Below, piece by piece: positions 18,165-26,599 of a stretch of 64,000 nt of DNA; the first letter of the stretch is position 1; each line of letters opens with the position of its first letter. The translations under genes and the position numbers were made by a program. This DNA comes from an uncultured Granulosicoccus sp. (GTDB taxonomy: Bacteria; Pseudomonadota; Gammaproteobacteria; Granulosicoccales; Granulosicoccaceae), in assembly GCA_947499955.1 (NCBI GenBank), contig CANMQI010000022.1, positions 1-64,000 on the forward strand. Direction: 5' to 3'. The notes under the pieces are model-generated. The model worked only from the letters and a program-made list of their open reading frames with translations. It ran no database searches and was not told where the DNA came from.

Positions 18165-19355
18165 CTGACCTGCAATTTCCTCAGCCCACACAGTGGCACT
18201 CTGAAAATGCCTGCCGGCCATTTCAACGGCCGCCTCATCAATGTGTTCGGCATTGCCCTTTTCCAGACACTCGACCCAGTCCAGCATCCGACCGCCGTCG
18301 CCGCCCCGCGTCAGTAGCTCACTGCGCAATTCCTCGGCGATCGTGACTTCGGCCAGTGCCGATTCCATCGAGCTGCCCATGAACACATCGAGCAACGACA
18401 GCAGCCCCAATGTGAAATGACGTGCATCATCGATCTGCTCTTCCTGCGCCACCAGCTGGCAGAAGCGGGCACGTACCAGCGCCAGTTTGATGAGTTCCGA
18501 GGGTTGATCATCCACCCGGCTCATGACCAGCAATGTGACCCAGTTACTGATCAGGCTGCGGCCCAGCAGCACTGCGGCCTGGCGGATCGACTCCACATTG
18601 GTCGACAACCCGTTCAGCGGTGAATTCACGTATTTGATGGTGCGAACCGCCAGGGAGACGTCTCTACCGACGATCTCCGCCAGGTCATCGATGGTGGAAT
18701 CCGGATTGTTGATCTCGGCGATGAGCTGCATCAGGGCAACCCGATTCTCCGGCATCTTGGTTCCACTCACGATCAGAGGCTTGGCAAAGTAATAGCCCTG
18801 AAAGTAGTCGAATCCGCTGGCTGTCAACTGCTCGAATTCCTCATGCGTTTCCACACGCTCTGCCAGTGAAAGCCGACCGGCAGCATGGTCCCTCTGGCAC
18901 AGTTCCGCCAGTGATTCCATGGAGTGCTGGGTGATATCGTATTTGACGATATCGGACAGGGGCAGCAAGCGCTCGAAGCGCTCCTGATCCACGAAATCGT
19001 CCAGCGCAATCTTGTGCCCCTTCTTGCGCAAGGCTTTCACACCCGCAACGACTTCATCGTTGACCTCAACCGTCTCCAGCACTTCCAGCACACAGCGACC
19101 CGCTGGCATCAGATCGAGCATGTCGGGTTGTTCGAAGAACAGGTTGGTCAGGTTGATGAACGCCAGGGAATTACCCACCAGCTTGTCCAGACCCAGCTCG
19201 GCGACGGAATTGAACAGGACCGTGGAGGTCGCTGTATTGCCGTCTACCGTAGGATCGTAGGCGTTTTTTTCCGAAGATCTGAACAGAAGCTCATAGCCGA
19301 ACGTCTTTCCATTGGTGTCCAATATGGGTTGACGAGCGATATGAAATGAACTCAT
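18156..19355 (-). CDS. EAL/HDOD signalling protein (YuxH family)
   Basis: A 399-residue two-domain protein. Residues ~1-200 are an EAL-type domain starting HIARQPILDTNGKTFGYELLFRS: the catalytic E-x-L reads ELL, and most metal-binding residues of active cyclic-di-GMP phosphodiesterases are not evident, so it is probably inactive. Residues ~200-390 are an HDOD domain (QLIAEINNPDSTIDDLAEIVGRD, then VKYVNSPLNG), a non-catalytic HD relative used in signalling scaffolds. Similar proteins influence motility, chemotaxis and surface behaviour. It is convergent with davB and monocistronic. Confidence 0.85.
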   Translation of the reverse strand: MSSFHIARQPILDTNGKTFGYELLFRSSEKNAYDPTVDGNTATSTVLFNSVAELGLDKLVGNSLAFINLTNLFFEQPDMLDLMPAGRCVLEVLETVEVNDEVVAGVKALRKKGHKIALDDFVDQERFERLLPLSDIVKYDITQHSMESLAELCQRDHAAGRLSLAERVETHEEFEQLTASGFDYFQGYYFAKPLIVSGTKMPENRVALMQLIAEINNPDSTIDDLAEIVGRDVSLAVRTIKYVNSPLNGLSTNVESIRQAAVLLGRSLISNWVTLLVMSRVDDQPSELIKLALVRARFCQLVAQEEQIDDARHFTLGLLSLLDVFMGSSMESALAEVTIAEELRSELLTRGGDGGRMLDWVECLEKGNAEHIDEAAVEMAGRHFQSATVWAEEIAGQLL

Positions 19356-19455
19356 GGGTCTTCCTGAACACTAGGATGCACTTGCATCTCTCCTTTAGCG
19401 GCAGGTTTTCGGCTTAGTTGACAGGTACGGAAAAGTTTTTCAGTTATCCCGGATG

Positions 19456-20925
19456 TCACTGACCGGACAGCGGGTACTCAGCGAGCAGATCGCATTGTGC
19501 AGGCGTCAGATTGCGGTTGTCGCCGGTGGTACGGCGCAGCATCAGATTGGCCTCCTCGTCCGAATGCTCGCCTGAGTTGGCCAGCACATGAAACAACTCA
19601 TGGGCCAGGGCGATGCCTCTGTCCTGCAGAGCCAGCGTCAGCCAGAGCGTATCGGTCAACCAGGCACGGGTACGCGTATTGCCTCGACCGAACGCTTCGG
19701 CATCAAATGCCTGACGCATGCGGGTATCACGGGCGAAGACGGCCGTGACACGTCGCTGCAGACCACTCATGCGAACTGCATCCATCAGGGTTTTCGCACG
19801 CCCGGTTTCAAGGTCTCGCAAATACTCGGGGGCGGCCACACGTCGCAATTGCACCTCGCTGAAACGCACATCACACTGAGCCAGTATGGTTTGCGCCTCA
19901 TCCAGCACCTGCTCTACCTGCTGCAACGACCAGCCCTCATCGAGAATGAGGACATCCAGCGGTACCGGCCTGACCGGCTCGTCATCAGTGGGCGACGCTG
20001 ACCAGTCCGAACTGGCCACCACCTGTATGACGTGTTCGGGATCGAACAGAGGGTCATGCAGATAGCCCTGACCGAGCTGACGAGCGAAGGCGCCATTGGC
20101 AAATCGATTGCGCAGGGCCCCCAGCAATTGCGACACCGTCCACTGCGGATTGGCCTGTAGCCAGCGCGCCGCCAGCGCAACCACTCGCGGCACGGCGTAG
20201 CTGCTACCGGCAGCGTAACCCGCCAGACCACCAAAATGGATGACCGGTACGTGCTCTGCCGGCACCATGTAGTCGACACTGGCGCGCCCCCAGTTGACAC
20301 CCTCAGCGGGCATGGCAAAGTCATCGGCCGATGTCACGACCAGCAGATTGGGCAGTGTCAAAGCCGCCGGATACACCGGGCTCTGATCGATGTCCCGCCC
20401 GTTGTTGCCGGCAGAGGCCACAAAGAGTATGTCGGGATGCTCCAGGGCTGCAGCTTCGAAGGCCAGCCATTCATCCCTCTTGTTACCACCCAATGGCAGA
20501 CCGATGATGCGTACCTCGTTGTCAGCGGCATGCTTGACCAGGTCTTGCATGCGCTGCATGTCGGGCCGCGGGTAGCGATACGGCACCAGCGCGACCCGCG
20601 GAGCTTCGCGCAACAGCACGGAGGCCGTAGCCGTACCATGCCGTTGTACAACACCACGCCTGTCGGGGTGCGCATCAAAGGGCAAGGGGTCCAGATCCCA
20701 GAAATCGTAGCCGACCAGCGAGCCATCGGCGTGTCGCGCCAGACGCTTGTTGATGAATGGCTGCCGGTAGTCCACCCCCGAATCCACCAGCGCTACCCGC
20801 AATGCTGACGGATTGTCGGCAGCGCGCTCGGGCGCTACTGGCAGCGGCGGATCAGCAGCCAGTGAAGCCCCTGCCTGCATCCACAAGGCTGCAGCAAACA
20901 GAGACTTCATGGCCGCCGGGAACAT
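19456..20925 (-). CDS. Secreted subtilisin-like protease with C-terminal HExxH metalloprotease-like domain
   Basis: A 489-residue exported protein. A signal peptide covers about residues 6-24 (MKSLFAAALWMQAGASLAA). The S8 serine-protease domain shows Asp48 (VALVDSGVDY), His96 (QRHGTATASV), Asn174 (VASAGNNG) and Ser242 in GSSYAVP, where GTSMAAP is usual. After about residue 310 a second region ends with AHELFHVLANSGEH (442-446 HExxH), then NLM resembling a metzincin Met-turn, and LTPAQCDLL, as in predicted zinc proteases. Its ATG overlaps the upstream HlyU-family stop by one base (TGATG), so the two are coupled. Substrates are unknown; periplasmic or extracellular action is inferred from the signal peptide. 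Confidence 0.78.
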   Translation of the reverse strand: MFPAAMKSLFAAALWMQAGASLAADPPLPVAPERAADNPSALRVALVDSGVDYRQPFINKRLARHADGSLVGYDFWDLDPLPFDAHPDRRGVVQRHGTATASVLLREAPRVALVPYRYPRPDMQRMQDLVKHAADNEVRIIGLPLGGNKRDEWLAFEAAALEHPDILFVASAGNNGRDIDQSPVYPAALTLPNLLVVTSADDFAMPAEGVNWGRASVDYMVPAEHVPVIHFGGLAGYAAGSSYAVPRVVALAARWLQANPQWTVSQLLGALRNRFANGAFARQLGQGYLHDPLFDPEHVIQVVASSDWSASPTDDEPVRPVPLDVLILDEGWSLQQVEQVLDEAQTILAQCDVRFSEVQLRRVAAPEYLRDLETGRAKTLMDAVRMSGLQRRVTAVFARDTRMRQAFDAEAFGRGNTRTRAWLTDTLWLTLALQDRGIALAHELFHVLANSGEHSDEEANLMLRRTTGDNRNLTPAQCDLLAEYPLSGQ

Positions 20926-21233
20926 CAGACGTTTTCGCGCTGAAAGATGGCATCCCCCTGTTCGTCTACAATCTGCTGCGCCTTGCGTTCGGAATGAGCC
21001 ACAGCTGAACCGCGATCACTGTGGTTATCGGCACGGATGAACTGCACCGATTTCTGTTCACCATCGAAATTCTTGGCTATCCTTCCTGCTGTTCGAAATT
21101 GACCGCCCTCATTGATGGGCGCAGCCGTTATCATGAAGCCCTTGTAGTCGACCGGTTCTTCGGCCGGCGCCGCAGTAGCAGTACCATTGCTGCCACCACC
21201 CAGAAGTTTGCCAAAAAATTTACCTAATCCCAT
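20925..21233 (-). CDS. HlyU-family protein
   Basis: A 102-residue protein matching the HlyU Pfam family: VDYKGFMITAAPINEGGQF and AGRIAKNF, ending in a helical RKAQQIVDEQGDAIF. Family members are annotated as transcriptional activators by name, but the biochemical role of this fold is not established. The N-terminus GLGKFFGKLLGGG is amphipathic and glycine-rich. I set the start at 21233, where GGAG precedes the ATG by six bases. It is divergent from ogt and translationally coupled to the double-protease gene. Confidence 0.75.
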   Translation of the reverse strand: MGLGKFFGKLLGGGSNGTATAAPAEEPVDYKGFMITAAPINEGGQFRTAGRIAKNFDGEQKSVQFIRADNHSDRGSAVAHSERKAQQIVDEQGDAIFQRENV

Positions 21234-21273
21234 GAGTGTCTCCATTTCCTGTTTGAGGCATCATAACCCGACC

Positions 21274-21801
21274 ATGCATATCACCACTCACGACACTCCA
21301 ATCGGCACCCTGACGCTGGCAGCGGATGAAGACGGACTACGTCATATCATCTTCCCGCAGGGCAGCCGAGCATTCACCGCACCCGAGCACTGGCAGCCGA
21401 ATCCGGCGCGTTTCGATGAGGTGCGTCAGCAACTCGATGAATATTTCGAGGGCAGCCGACAGCATTTCTCGCTGCCACTGGCTCCGAACGGTACCGAGTT
21501 CCAGAGTGCGGTCTGGCAGGCGCTGAGCGCAATCGATTATGCCAGCACGTGCAGCTACGGCGATCTGGCACGACGCCTGGGCAAGCCTGGCGCCAGCCGG
21601 GCTGTCGGTGCAGCCAATGGCGCCAATCCCCTGCCTATCATCATCCCCTGTCACCGGGTTATCGGTGCCAGCGGCAGACTCACCGGCTTTGGCGGTGGTC
21701 TGCTTACCAAACAATGGCTACTGAGTCATGAACGCGGTGAAGGCCAGCTCTTCGGATTCGAAGCTACCATCCAAGCAGGCGACCAAGAAATCCGGGCTTG
21801 A
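21274..21801 (+). CDS. ogt: Methylated-DNA--protein-cysteine methyltransferase Ogt
   Basis: Suicide repair protein that removes O6-alkyl groups from guanine. The 175-residue protein has the active-site PCHRVIGASG, with YGDLARRLGKPGASRAVG as the DNA-binding recognition helix and NPLPIIIPCHR as the helix-strand around the acceptor cysteine. The ATG at 21274 fits the family N-terminus. The 3' end overlaps the convergent lytic transglycosylase gene by 38 bases. No Ada-type regulatory domain is present. Confidence 0.93.
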   Translation: MHITTHDTPIGTLTLAADEDGLRHIIFPQGSRAFTAPEHWQPNPARFDEVRQQLDEYFEGSRQHFSLPLAPNGTEFQSAVWQALSAIDYASTCSYGDLARRLGKPGASRAVGAANGANPLPIIIPCHRVIGASGRLTGFGGGLLTKQWLLSHERGEGQLFGFEATIQAGDQEIRA

Positions 21802-22402
21802 GTGAGTCGCGGCACTGCTGATACTGCGCATGGTATTGCTGAGAGCGCGTCTGTACGCCGGTAGCCACCTTGATCAACCACGGCTTTTGCGAATGTGTGT
21901 TCCTGGCATAACCGCCCGGACCTTCGTGATAGTTCAGGTAGAGGCTGGCCACATCGCTGGTGGAAATACCATTGCGACGGGCCGCCTGCCGGACATACCA
22001 GTGAACGAAGTCAGTGGCATCGGCGAAATCGTGTCGCACTCGCCAGTAGTCGCCGGTAGAGCGCAGGTACTCCCGCCAGGTACCGTCGATGGCCTGGGCA
22101 TAGCCATAGGCCGAACTCGGTCGGCGCCACGGGATGAAACCCAGCAATCGACGCCTGGCCGGCTTGGCCTTGGCATTGAAGGAGGATTCCTGGTACATGA
22201 AGGCCATCGGGATATGCATGGAAGTACCCCATTTATTCTGAGCCTGCAGCGCTGCCTTGTGCCAGCCGCGCTTCTCCTTGAAGATCGAGCAGACATCTCC
22301 GGGGTTGCTGGGCCGGGCGGTTGCACAACCCTGCAGCAACGTCAGCATGAGGATCAGTATCAGAATTCTCGGTAGTTGCCCGAGTGCAGCAAGACGATTC
22401 AT
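21764..22402 (-). CDS. Lipoprotein lytic transglycosylase
   Basis: A 212-residue protein with a lipoprotein signal peptide ending in LLQGC, followed by an SLT-like fold: FMYQESSFNAKAKP carries the catalytic-type glutamate in the E-S-S-F-N motif, then SAYGYAQAIDGTW, FVHWYVRQA and YLNYHEGPGGYA. It should cleave peptidoglycan glycan strands from the outer membrane. The start is the ATG at 22402 because only from there does a lipobox signal follow. The left hairpin of an IS200/IS605-type element begins 20 bases upstream of this codon, so the native promoter has been displaced or lies within the element. Confidence 0.85.
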   Translation of the reverse strand: MNRLAALGQLPRILILILMLTLLQGCATARPSNPGDVCSIFKEKRGWHKAALQAQNKWGTSMHIPMAFMYQESSFNAKAKPARRRLLGFIPWRRPSSAYGYAQAIDGTWREYLRSTGDYWRVRHDFADATDFVHWYVRQAARRNGISTSDVASLYLNYHEGPGGYARNTHSQKPWLIKVATGVQTRSQQYHAQYQQCRDSLKPGFLGRLLGW

Positions 22403-22421
22403 CCCTTCAGTTCCAAGGATA

Positions 22422-22441
22422 CCCCGTCGTTCAGGGCGGGG
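22422..22441. repeat. Left-end hairpin of the IS element
   Basis: A seven-pair stem with one T-G wobble and a six-base loop, followed by AGGA. Subterminal hairpins like this are the recognition structures of Y1 transposases. Confidence 0.75.
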
Positions 22442-22493
22442 AGGAATTGGAATGCTGTATGGATGATCAGTGTTTGTTGGCCCTTCAGGATGA

Positions 22494-23423
22494 ATGGGGG
22501 CGGAACAGTCATACAATCGAGCCGTGAAATCAACATGCATCAAGGTTCTCAAAGTCAGGGTAAAAGATCGCCACGCGCCGCTTTTGCGCAGCATGGCGAC
22601 TGAAGTCAATCAGGTATGGAACTACTGCAACGACCTGTCTGATCGTATGATTCGGGAGCGTGGTCGGTGGATGTCCGGATTCGACTTCTCTGCTTGCACG
22701 GCGGGTGCGTCGAAGCAGTTCGAGCACATTGGCAGCAGTACGATTCAGGAAACGGCCGAACACTACACCAGCAAACGCTCCTCGGCAATGCGTCGCAAGC
22801 TCAGGTGGCGCAAGAGTTTTGGCAATAAACGCTCGTTGGGATGGGTGCCGTTCAAGGCTCGGGCAGCTCACTGGAAGCACGGGCAGGTCTTCTTTGCAGG
22901 TTCTCACTTCAAGGTATGGGATAGCTTCGGTCTGGCCAATTACAAGGTGCTGGAGGGACGTTGGTATCGCCACCTGGAAGGCAAGCTTGCCAAGGCCCAA
23001 CGGGCAAGACGCAAGCGGCGCCCCCGGGCGATTCACGAAAAAATCAGGAATCGCAGAGCAGATGCCCTGCATAAATTCAGCCGCAATCTGGTCGATCGAT
23101 GCGGCGAGATCTACATGGGAGATGTCAGTAGCTCGAAGCTGGCAAAAACCAGGATGGCCAAGTCTGTACTTGACGCAAGCTGGGCCAGCTTCAAGACAAT
23201 GCTCGACTACAAGAGCCAGCAGGCCGGTATTGTCTACCGAGAAATCAATGAAGCCTATACCACGCGAATGTGCTCCGAATGCGGAGGCCTGTGCGGGCCG
23301 CAGGGAACAAGAGCTCTTTCGGTAAGAGACTGGCAATGTGTTGAATGTGGTGTTCAGCATGATCGTGACGTTAACGCGGCTCGAAATATTCTCCGTCTCG
23401 GCGCAGGACATTGCGCTCCTTAG
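22494..23423 (+). CDS. tnpB: TnpB-like RNA-guided nuclease, RuvC-I segment deleted
   Basis: A 309-residue OrfB/TnpB relative (a GTG at 22524, starting VKSTCIKVLKVRVKDRHAP, is the likelier start). Recognisable in order: N-terminal VNQVWNYCNDLSDRMI, then HFKVWDSFGLANYKV, LEGRWYRHLEGKLAKAQRA, ALHKFSRNLVDR, GDVSSSKLAKTRMAKSVLDASW, the zinc ribbon Cys260/263/282/285, and HDRDVNAARNIL with the final RuvC aspartate. Relatives have 40-50 residues between 'GLANY' and the 'GRFYR' segment containing VGIDLG, the first RuvC aspartate; that block is missing here without breaking the frame. It is therefore probably unable to cut DNA. Lone gene inside an IS200/IS605-type element. Confidence 0.85.
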   Translation: MGAEQSYNRAVKSTCIKVLKVRVKDRHAPLLRSMATEVNQVWNYCNDLSDRMIRERGRWMSGFDFSACTAGASKQFEHIGSSTIQETAEHYTSKRSSAMRRKLRWRKSFGNKRSLGWVPFKARAAHWKHGQVFFAGSHFKVWDSFGLANYKVLEGRWYRHLEGKLAKAQRARRKRRPRAIHEKIRNRRADALHKFSRNLVDRCGEIYMGDVSSSKLAKTRMAKSVLDASWASFKTMLDYKSQQAGIVYREINEAYTTRMCSECGGLCGPQGTRALSVRDWQCVECGVQHDRDVNAARNILRLGAGHCAP

Positions 23424-23476
23424 TGGGAATCCTCTTTCTTCAGGGAGAGGAGGATGTCAAGGTGGTAGTGTAGTGA
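23330..23476 (+). ncRNA. Predicted omega/re-RNA at the element right end
   Basis: TnpB guides derive from RNA covering the tnpB 3' end and right-end hairpin and running into flanking DNA. By that rule the scaffold would end at 23460 and the guide would be the ~16 bases from 23461 (GGTGGTAGTGTAGTGA). The 5' boundary is arbitrary and expression is unproven. Confidence 0.3.
23431..23450. repeat. Right-end hairpin of the IS element
   Basis: CCTCTTTC pairs with GGGAGAGG (with G-T wobbles) around a TTCA loop, just before the terminal GGATGTCAA. It is eight bases behind the tnpB stop. Confidence 0.75.
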
Positions 23477-23509
23477 GCAATTTCGAACTGCGACAGATTG
23501 GTAACGATA

Positions 23510-23812
23510 ATGACATCAGAAAAAGCCGCCGAACCGGCCGAATCACCGTTACCCGGCATCTACCGTCACTACAAGGGATCCCTGTATCAGGTGATGGGCA
23601 TGGCCCGGCATTCCGAAACGGAAGAATGGCTGGTGGTCTATCAGGCACTGTATGCAGAGCGCGGATTCTGGCTGCGTCCGCTATCGCTGTGGCTGGAGCC
23701 GGTCAGCGGCAGCCATGCCGACAACTCGGCACAGGATTCGCCCCCGGTGGAGCGCTTCACACTGATTGAAGCCAATCAGCGCAGTTTGCAGTCCGTAATG
23801 GAACCTGGTTAA
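23510..23812 (+). CDS. DUF1653 domain protein
   Basis: A 100-residue cytosolic protein whose core PLPGIYRHYKGSLYQVMGMA, followed by TEEWLVVYQALY and FWLRPLSLWLEPV, is the DUF1653 fold, a small SH3-like barrel of unknown function found as a stand-alone protein in many bacteria. I chose the ATG at 23510; a GTG four codons earlier is possible. It begins 50 bases behind the IS right end, so the insertion may have altered its promoter; the putative guide RNA sequence lies in this same gap. Confidence 0.75.
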   Translation: MTSEKAAEPAESPLPGIYRHYKGSLYQVMGMARHSETEEWLVVYQALYAERGFWLRPLSLWLEPVSGSHADNSAQDSPPVERFTLIEANQRSLQSVMEPG

Positions 23813-23912
23813 CAAAAGGCGGACAACGAAACCTGTCTCATCGGCCGAGTCTTCATTCAACGGCTCGGATCTTGCGAAATGGCCTTGCAATCTTGATGGA
23901 AGATTCATTGCC

Positions 23913-24590
23913 ATGCCTATCGTCCGACTAGCCGCCCTGCTTCTGCCACTGCTGTTCACCAGCGCCTGTGCCACGGTTACTCCCGCAGAGGAGCCGGCTC
24001 CCCTGGAAGAGCCCATGCTGATCGGTACATTACCCGACACACTGATGAGCTTCGACCTGCAGGGTTACAAGTTCTTCGAAGATGGTTCAGGCGGGTACTC
24101 GGTGCGATACAGCAACACCCACAAGCGGCGTATCGCCGATGTCTATATCTATCCGGTGGCTGAAGAGAACAGCGAGCTTGCGCATAACCAGCTGGTTCTG
24201 GGCTCTACCAAGGCAACCATTCAGGCCATTGGTGAAGCTGCCCGACAAGGACACTATGCCAATTTCAATGTGATCAATGCCGGCACTCAGGCATATGGCG
24301 TGAGAACCGTGGCGCGGGTTCAGGCCACCTACCTGCGACAGAACCTTGCCTCATACACTTTGCTGTACCAGACAGAGCACCAGGGTACGCTTGTCAAGAT
24401 TCGCATCACCATGCCGGACAACGACAGCAACCGCAGCAATGGCGAATGGGACAATTTTGCCGAGGCGATGTTCGCCAGAGTGATTGCACAACTGGACGAC
24501 ACCTTCCCCGCCGGACGCCAGATATCCCAGGCGGAAAGTAACTCAGTCCCGCAGGCTGCGATGCCGGACGATATCGTCAACAATTTCTGA
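23913..24590 (+). CDS. Predicted lipoprotein of unknown function
   Basis: A 225-residue protein with a lipoprotein signal peptide (LLLPLLFTSAC; Cys at residue 20) and a following acidic, proline-rich linker (VTPAEEPAPLEEP). The mature part has alternating hydrophobic strands (SFDLQGYKFFEDGSGGYSVRYS, KRRIADVYIYPV) but no motif I recognise. No +2 aspartate is seen after the cysteine (C-A-T), so outer-membrane sorting is expected. It stands alone between the DUF1653 gene and a convergent redox operon, with a GC hairpin behind it. Confidence 0.65.
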   Translation: MPIVRLAALLLPLLFTSACATVTPAEEPAPLEEPMLIGTLPDTLMSFDLQGYKFFEDGSGGYSVRYSNTHKRRIADVYIYPVAEENSELAHNQLVLGSTKATIQAIGEAARQGHYANFNVINAGTQAYGVRTVARVQATYLRQNLASYTLLYQTEHQGTLVKIRITMPDNDSNRSNGEWDNFAEAMFARVIAQLDDTFPAGRQISQAESNSVPQAAMPDDIVNNF

Positions 24591-24595
24591 AAATA

Positions 24596-24613
24596 CCCGC
24601 CTCATGCGGCGGG
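24596..24613 (+). terminator. Hairpin behind the lipoprotein gene
   Basis: CCCGCC at 24596-24601 pairs with GGCGGG at 24608-24613 around a six-base loop, six bases behind the stop. No T-run follows. Confidence 0.4.
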
Positions 24614-24744
24614 CATCAATCGTGAGGCTTGCAGAAACGGCATCAGGCAGTTGTAACCGTCACGGCCTGCTTCAACCGGACGAACGACAATGATCCTGCG
24701 CGCTGGCATCCCTGCCCGCGCAAGACAAACGCTGACTATATCGT

Positions 24745-25764
24745 TCAGCTGTCGGCAGCACCAAAACCGTCAAGAACGATCTTGCCAATCGTACTGCCGC
24801 TCTCCTGCTTCTGATGCGCCTTCACCAGGTTCTCGACACTCAGAACGCCTGCGTGAACATTACTGGTGCTCACCAGTGTTCCATCATCGACAAGTTCGGA
24901 CACCCGATTCAGCAGATCATGCTGAACGTGCATGTCCTCTGTCTGAAACATTGAACGGGTAAACATAAACTCCCACGTCAGAGTCAGTGCCTTGAGCTTG
25001 ATGGCGGCAATATCCAGATTCTGCGGATCATCGATCATGGCGATCTGACCTCGTGGCTTGATCAGATCGACGATCGCTCCCCAATGCTGATCAGTCTGAG
25101 TCAAAGCAGCGACATACCGGGGTTGTATTTCCAGCGCAGCCATTTCCTCGTTCAGCGGGTTACGGTGATTGATGACATGGTCCGCGCCCATCTTCTCGAC
25201 CCAGGCTTTTGTATCCGGCCGTGAAGCAGTAGCGATAACAGTCAGGTTCGTCAGCTTTTTCGCCAACTGAATCAGGATCGAACCGACACCACCGGCACCG
25301 CCGATGACCAGCAGGGCTTCACCCTTGCCTTCGCCATCCTTGAAACGGAAGGCATCGAACAGGATCTCCCATGCAGTGATCGACGTCAGTGGCAGAGCAG
25401 CCGCATCGGCAAAGCCCAGTGATGCAGGCTTGCGGCCAGCAATACGTTCATCGACCAACTGAAACTCGGCATTGCTACCGGGACGTGTGAACTCACCGGC
25501 GTAGAACACTTCATCGCCAGTCTTGAACGAGCTGACGTCTGCGCCGACAGCTTCAACCACACCCGCTGCATCGAACCCGAGAATCCGATAAGGACCTTCC
25601 GGGGCCATGAGTTCTCGCACCTTCACATCCACCGGATTGACAGAGACGGCACGTACCTGCACCAGCAGATCGCGTGGACCCGGTGCTGGCTTGCTGACGT
25701 CCTGTTCCACCAGAGCCTGATCAGCGGTAATGGCGCATGCCTGTGTATGGACAATCGTTTTCAT
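24745..25764 (-). CDS. Zinc-type alcohol dehydrogenase / quinone reductase-like protein
   Basis: A 339-residue MDR-superfamily oxidoreductase. The GroES-like N-terminal domain has [16 protein letters not shown] and [15 protein letters not shown]; the Rossmann domain has [18 protein letters not shown] for NADP(H). Catalytic and structural zinc ligands (Cys/His pattern) are absent, so despite the common 'zinc-binding' name it is probably a zinc-free NADPH:quinone or enone reductase. It is the last gene of a leftward three-gene unit and overlaps the SDR by four bases. Confidence 0.85.
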   Translation of the reverse strand: MKTIVHTQACAITADQALVEQDVSKPAPGPRDLLVQVRAVSVNPVDVKVRELMAPEGPYRILGFDAAGVVEAVGADVSSFKTGDEVFYAGEFTRPGSNAEFQLVDERIAGRKPASLGFADAAALPLTSITAWEILFDAFRFKDGEGKGEALLVIGGAGGVGSILIQLAKKLTNLTVIATASRPDTKAWVEKMGADHVINHRNPLNEEMAALEIQPRYVAALTQTDQHWGAIVDLIKPRGQIAMIDDPQNLDIAAIKLKALTLTWEFMFTRSMFQTEDMHVQHDLLNRVSELVDDGTLVSTSNVHAGVLSVENLVKAHQKQESGSTIGKIVLDGFGAADS

Positions 25765-26582
25765 CGTGTTTTCTCACCGTCTGTGCCGAGTCGGGACAGA
25801 ACAGACTCGATGGCCTGAACGGTTTCAGACACTTTTTTCGGGTTTCGCGCATCGGCATGCGGGGAGGAGAAACGACCCGAATCGTTATCGAAATACTGGC
25901 CGGACTTGTCGGCAAAGCTTTCGTCCAGCGCAGCCTGGCACAGAATCTCGGCGCCGATACCGATGTCATTTCCGGCAACGCCGAACCCTTCCTTGACCAT
26001 CTTGCTGGCAAGCATCGAACCCGGGTTGACGGCAATGAAAATCGGAGCATCGGCGTCACCTGCCAGCGCCACGGACCACTGGGTGATTGCCAGCTTGCTC
26101 TGCGCATAGGCACCCATTGCATCCAGATGTACCTTGCCGCTCAGAGCAGCGATATTCACCGGAGCCTGAGCCGCCGAGGAGAGATTGATCACGCGACCGG
26201 AGCTGCCGATCAGTGCCTGCAGTCGACGCGTCAGATGATAGGGCGCAATGGTGTTGACCATGAAGCGGACATCAAGCCCGTCCCGGGTGATTGTCTCTTT
26301 CGTCTTCAATACACCGGCATTGTTGATCAGCACATCCAGACTCTGGTAACGCTCGATGACGGCATCTGCCAGAGCATCCACCTCTTCCAGATGTGACAGG
26401 TCAGCGACGAGACTCTCGACAGGGCCTGCTCCGGGCAGAGCTGAGAGCGTTTCCTGGACAGAGGCGAGCTTTGCCGCATTGCGTCCATGCAGCACGACAT
26501 GGTGTCCATCACTCACCAGGCGCTTTGCTGTTTCCAGACCGATGCCATCGCTCGCTCCGGTTATCAGAATTGTTTTTTGCAT
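25761..26582 (-). CDS. Short-chain dehydrogenase/reductase
   Basis: A 273-residue classical SDR with TGASDGIG (cofactor), NNAG core motif, a serine in VINLSSAAQ and the active-site AYAQSKLA. The arrangement resembles retinol-dehydrogenase/WWOX-like SDRs acting on hydrophobic carbonyls, but the substrate is unknown. It lies between a luciferase-like monooxygenase (17 bases upstream) and an MDR reductase (four-base overlap downstream), so the three probably act together in oxidation and reduction of one class of small molecules. Confidence 0.85.
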   Translation of the reverse strand: MQKTILITGASDGIGLETAKRLVSDGHHVVLHGRNAAKLASVQETLSALPGAGPVESLVADLSHLEEVDALADAVIERYQSLDVLINNAGVLKTKETITRDGLDVRFMVNTIAPYHLTRRLQALIGSSGRVINLSSAAQAPVNIAALSGKVHLDAMGAYAQSKLAITQWSVALAGDADAPIFIAVNPGSMLASKMVKEGFGVAGNDIGIGAEILCQAALDESFADKSGQYFDNDSGRFSSPHADARNPKKVSETVQAIESVLSRLGTDGEKTR

Positions 26583-26599
26583 GAGTCAGTATCCTTGGG

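Larger units (their letters stand above)
22422..23460 (+). mobile_element. IS200/IS605-type element with tnpB only
   Basis: The left end carries a hairpin at 22422-22441 (stem CCCCGTC/GGCGGGG, loop GTTCAG) followed by AGGA; the right end carries a hairpin at 23431-23450 (loop TTCA) and terminates in GGATGTCAA at 23460, a known right-end pattern of this family. Between them lies one tnpB-like gene and no Y1 transposase tnpA, so mobility would need a transposase in trans. No target-site duplication is expected for this family. The exact left boundary may be up to ~15 bases left of the hairpin. Confidence 0.82.

Noticed and set aside
22403-22609. Upstream extension of the transglycosylase frame through the IS left end
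   Set aside because: Translates element DNA, has no signal peptide, and would bury the lipobox.
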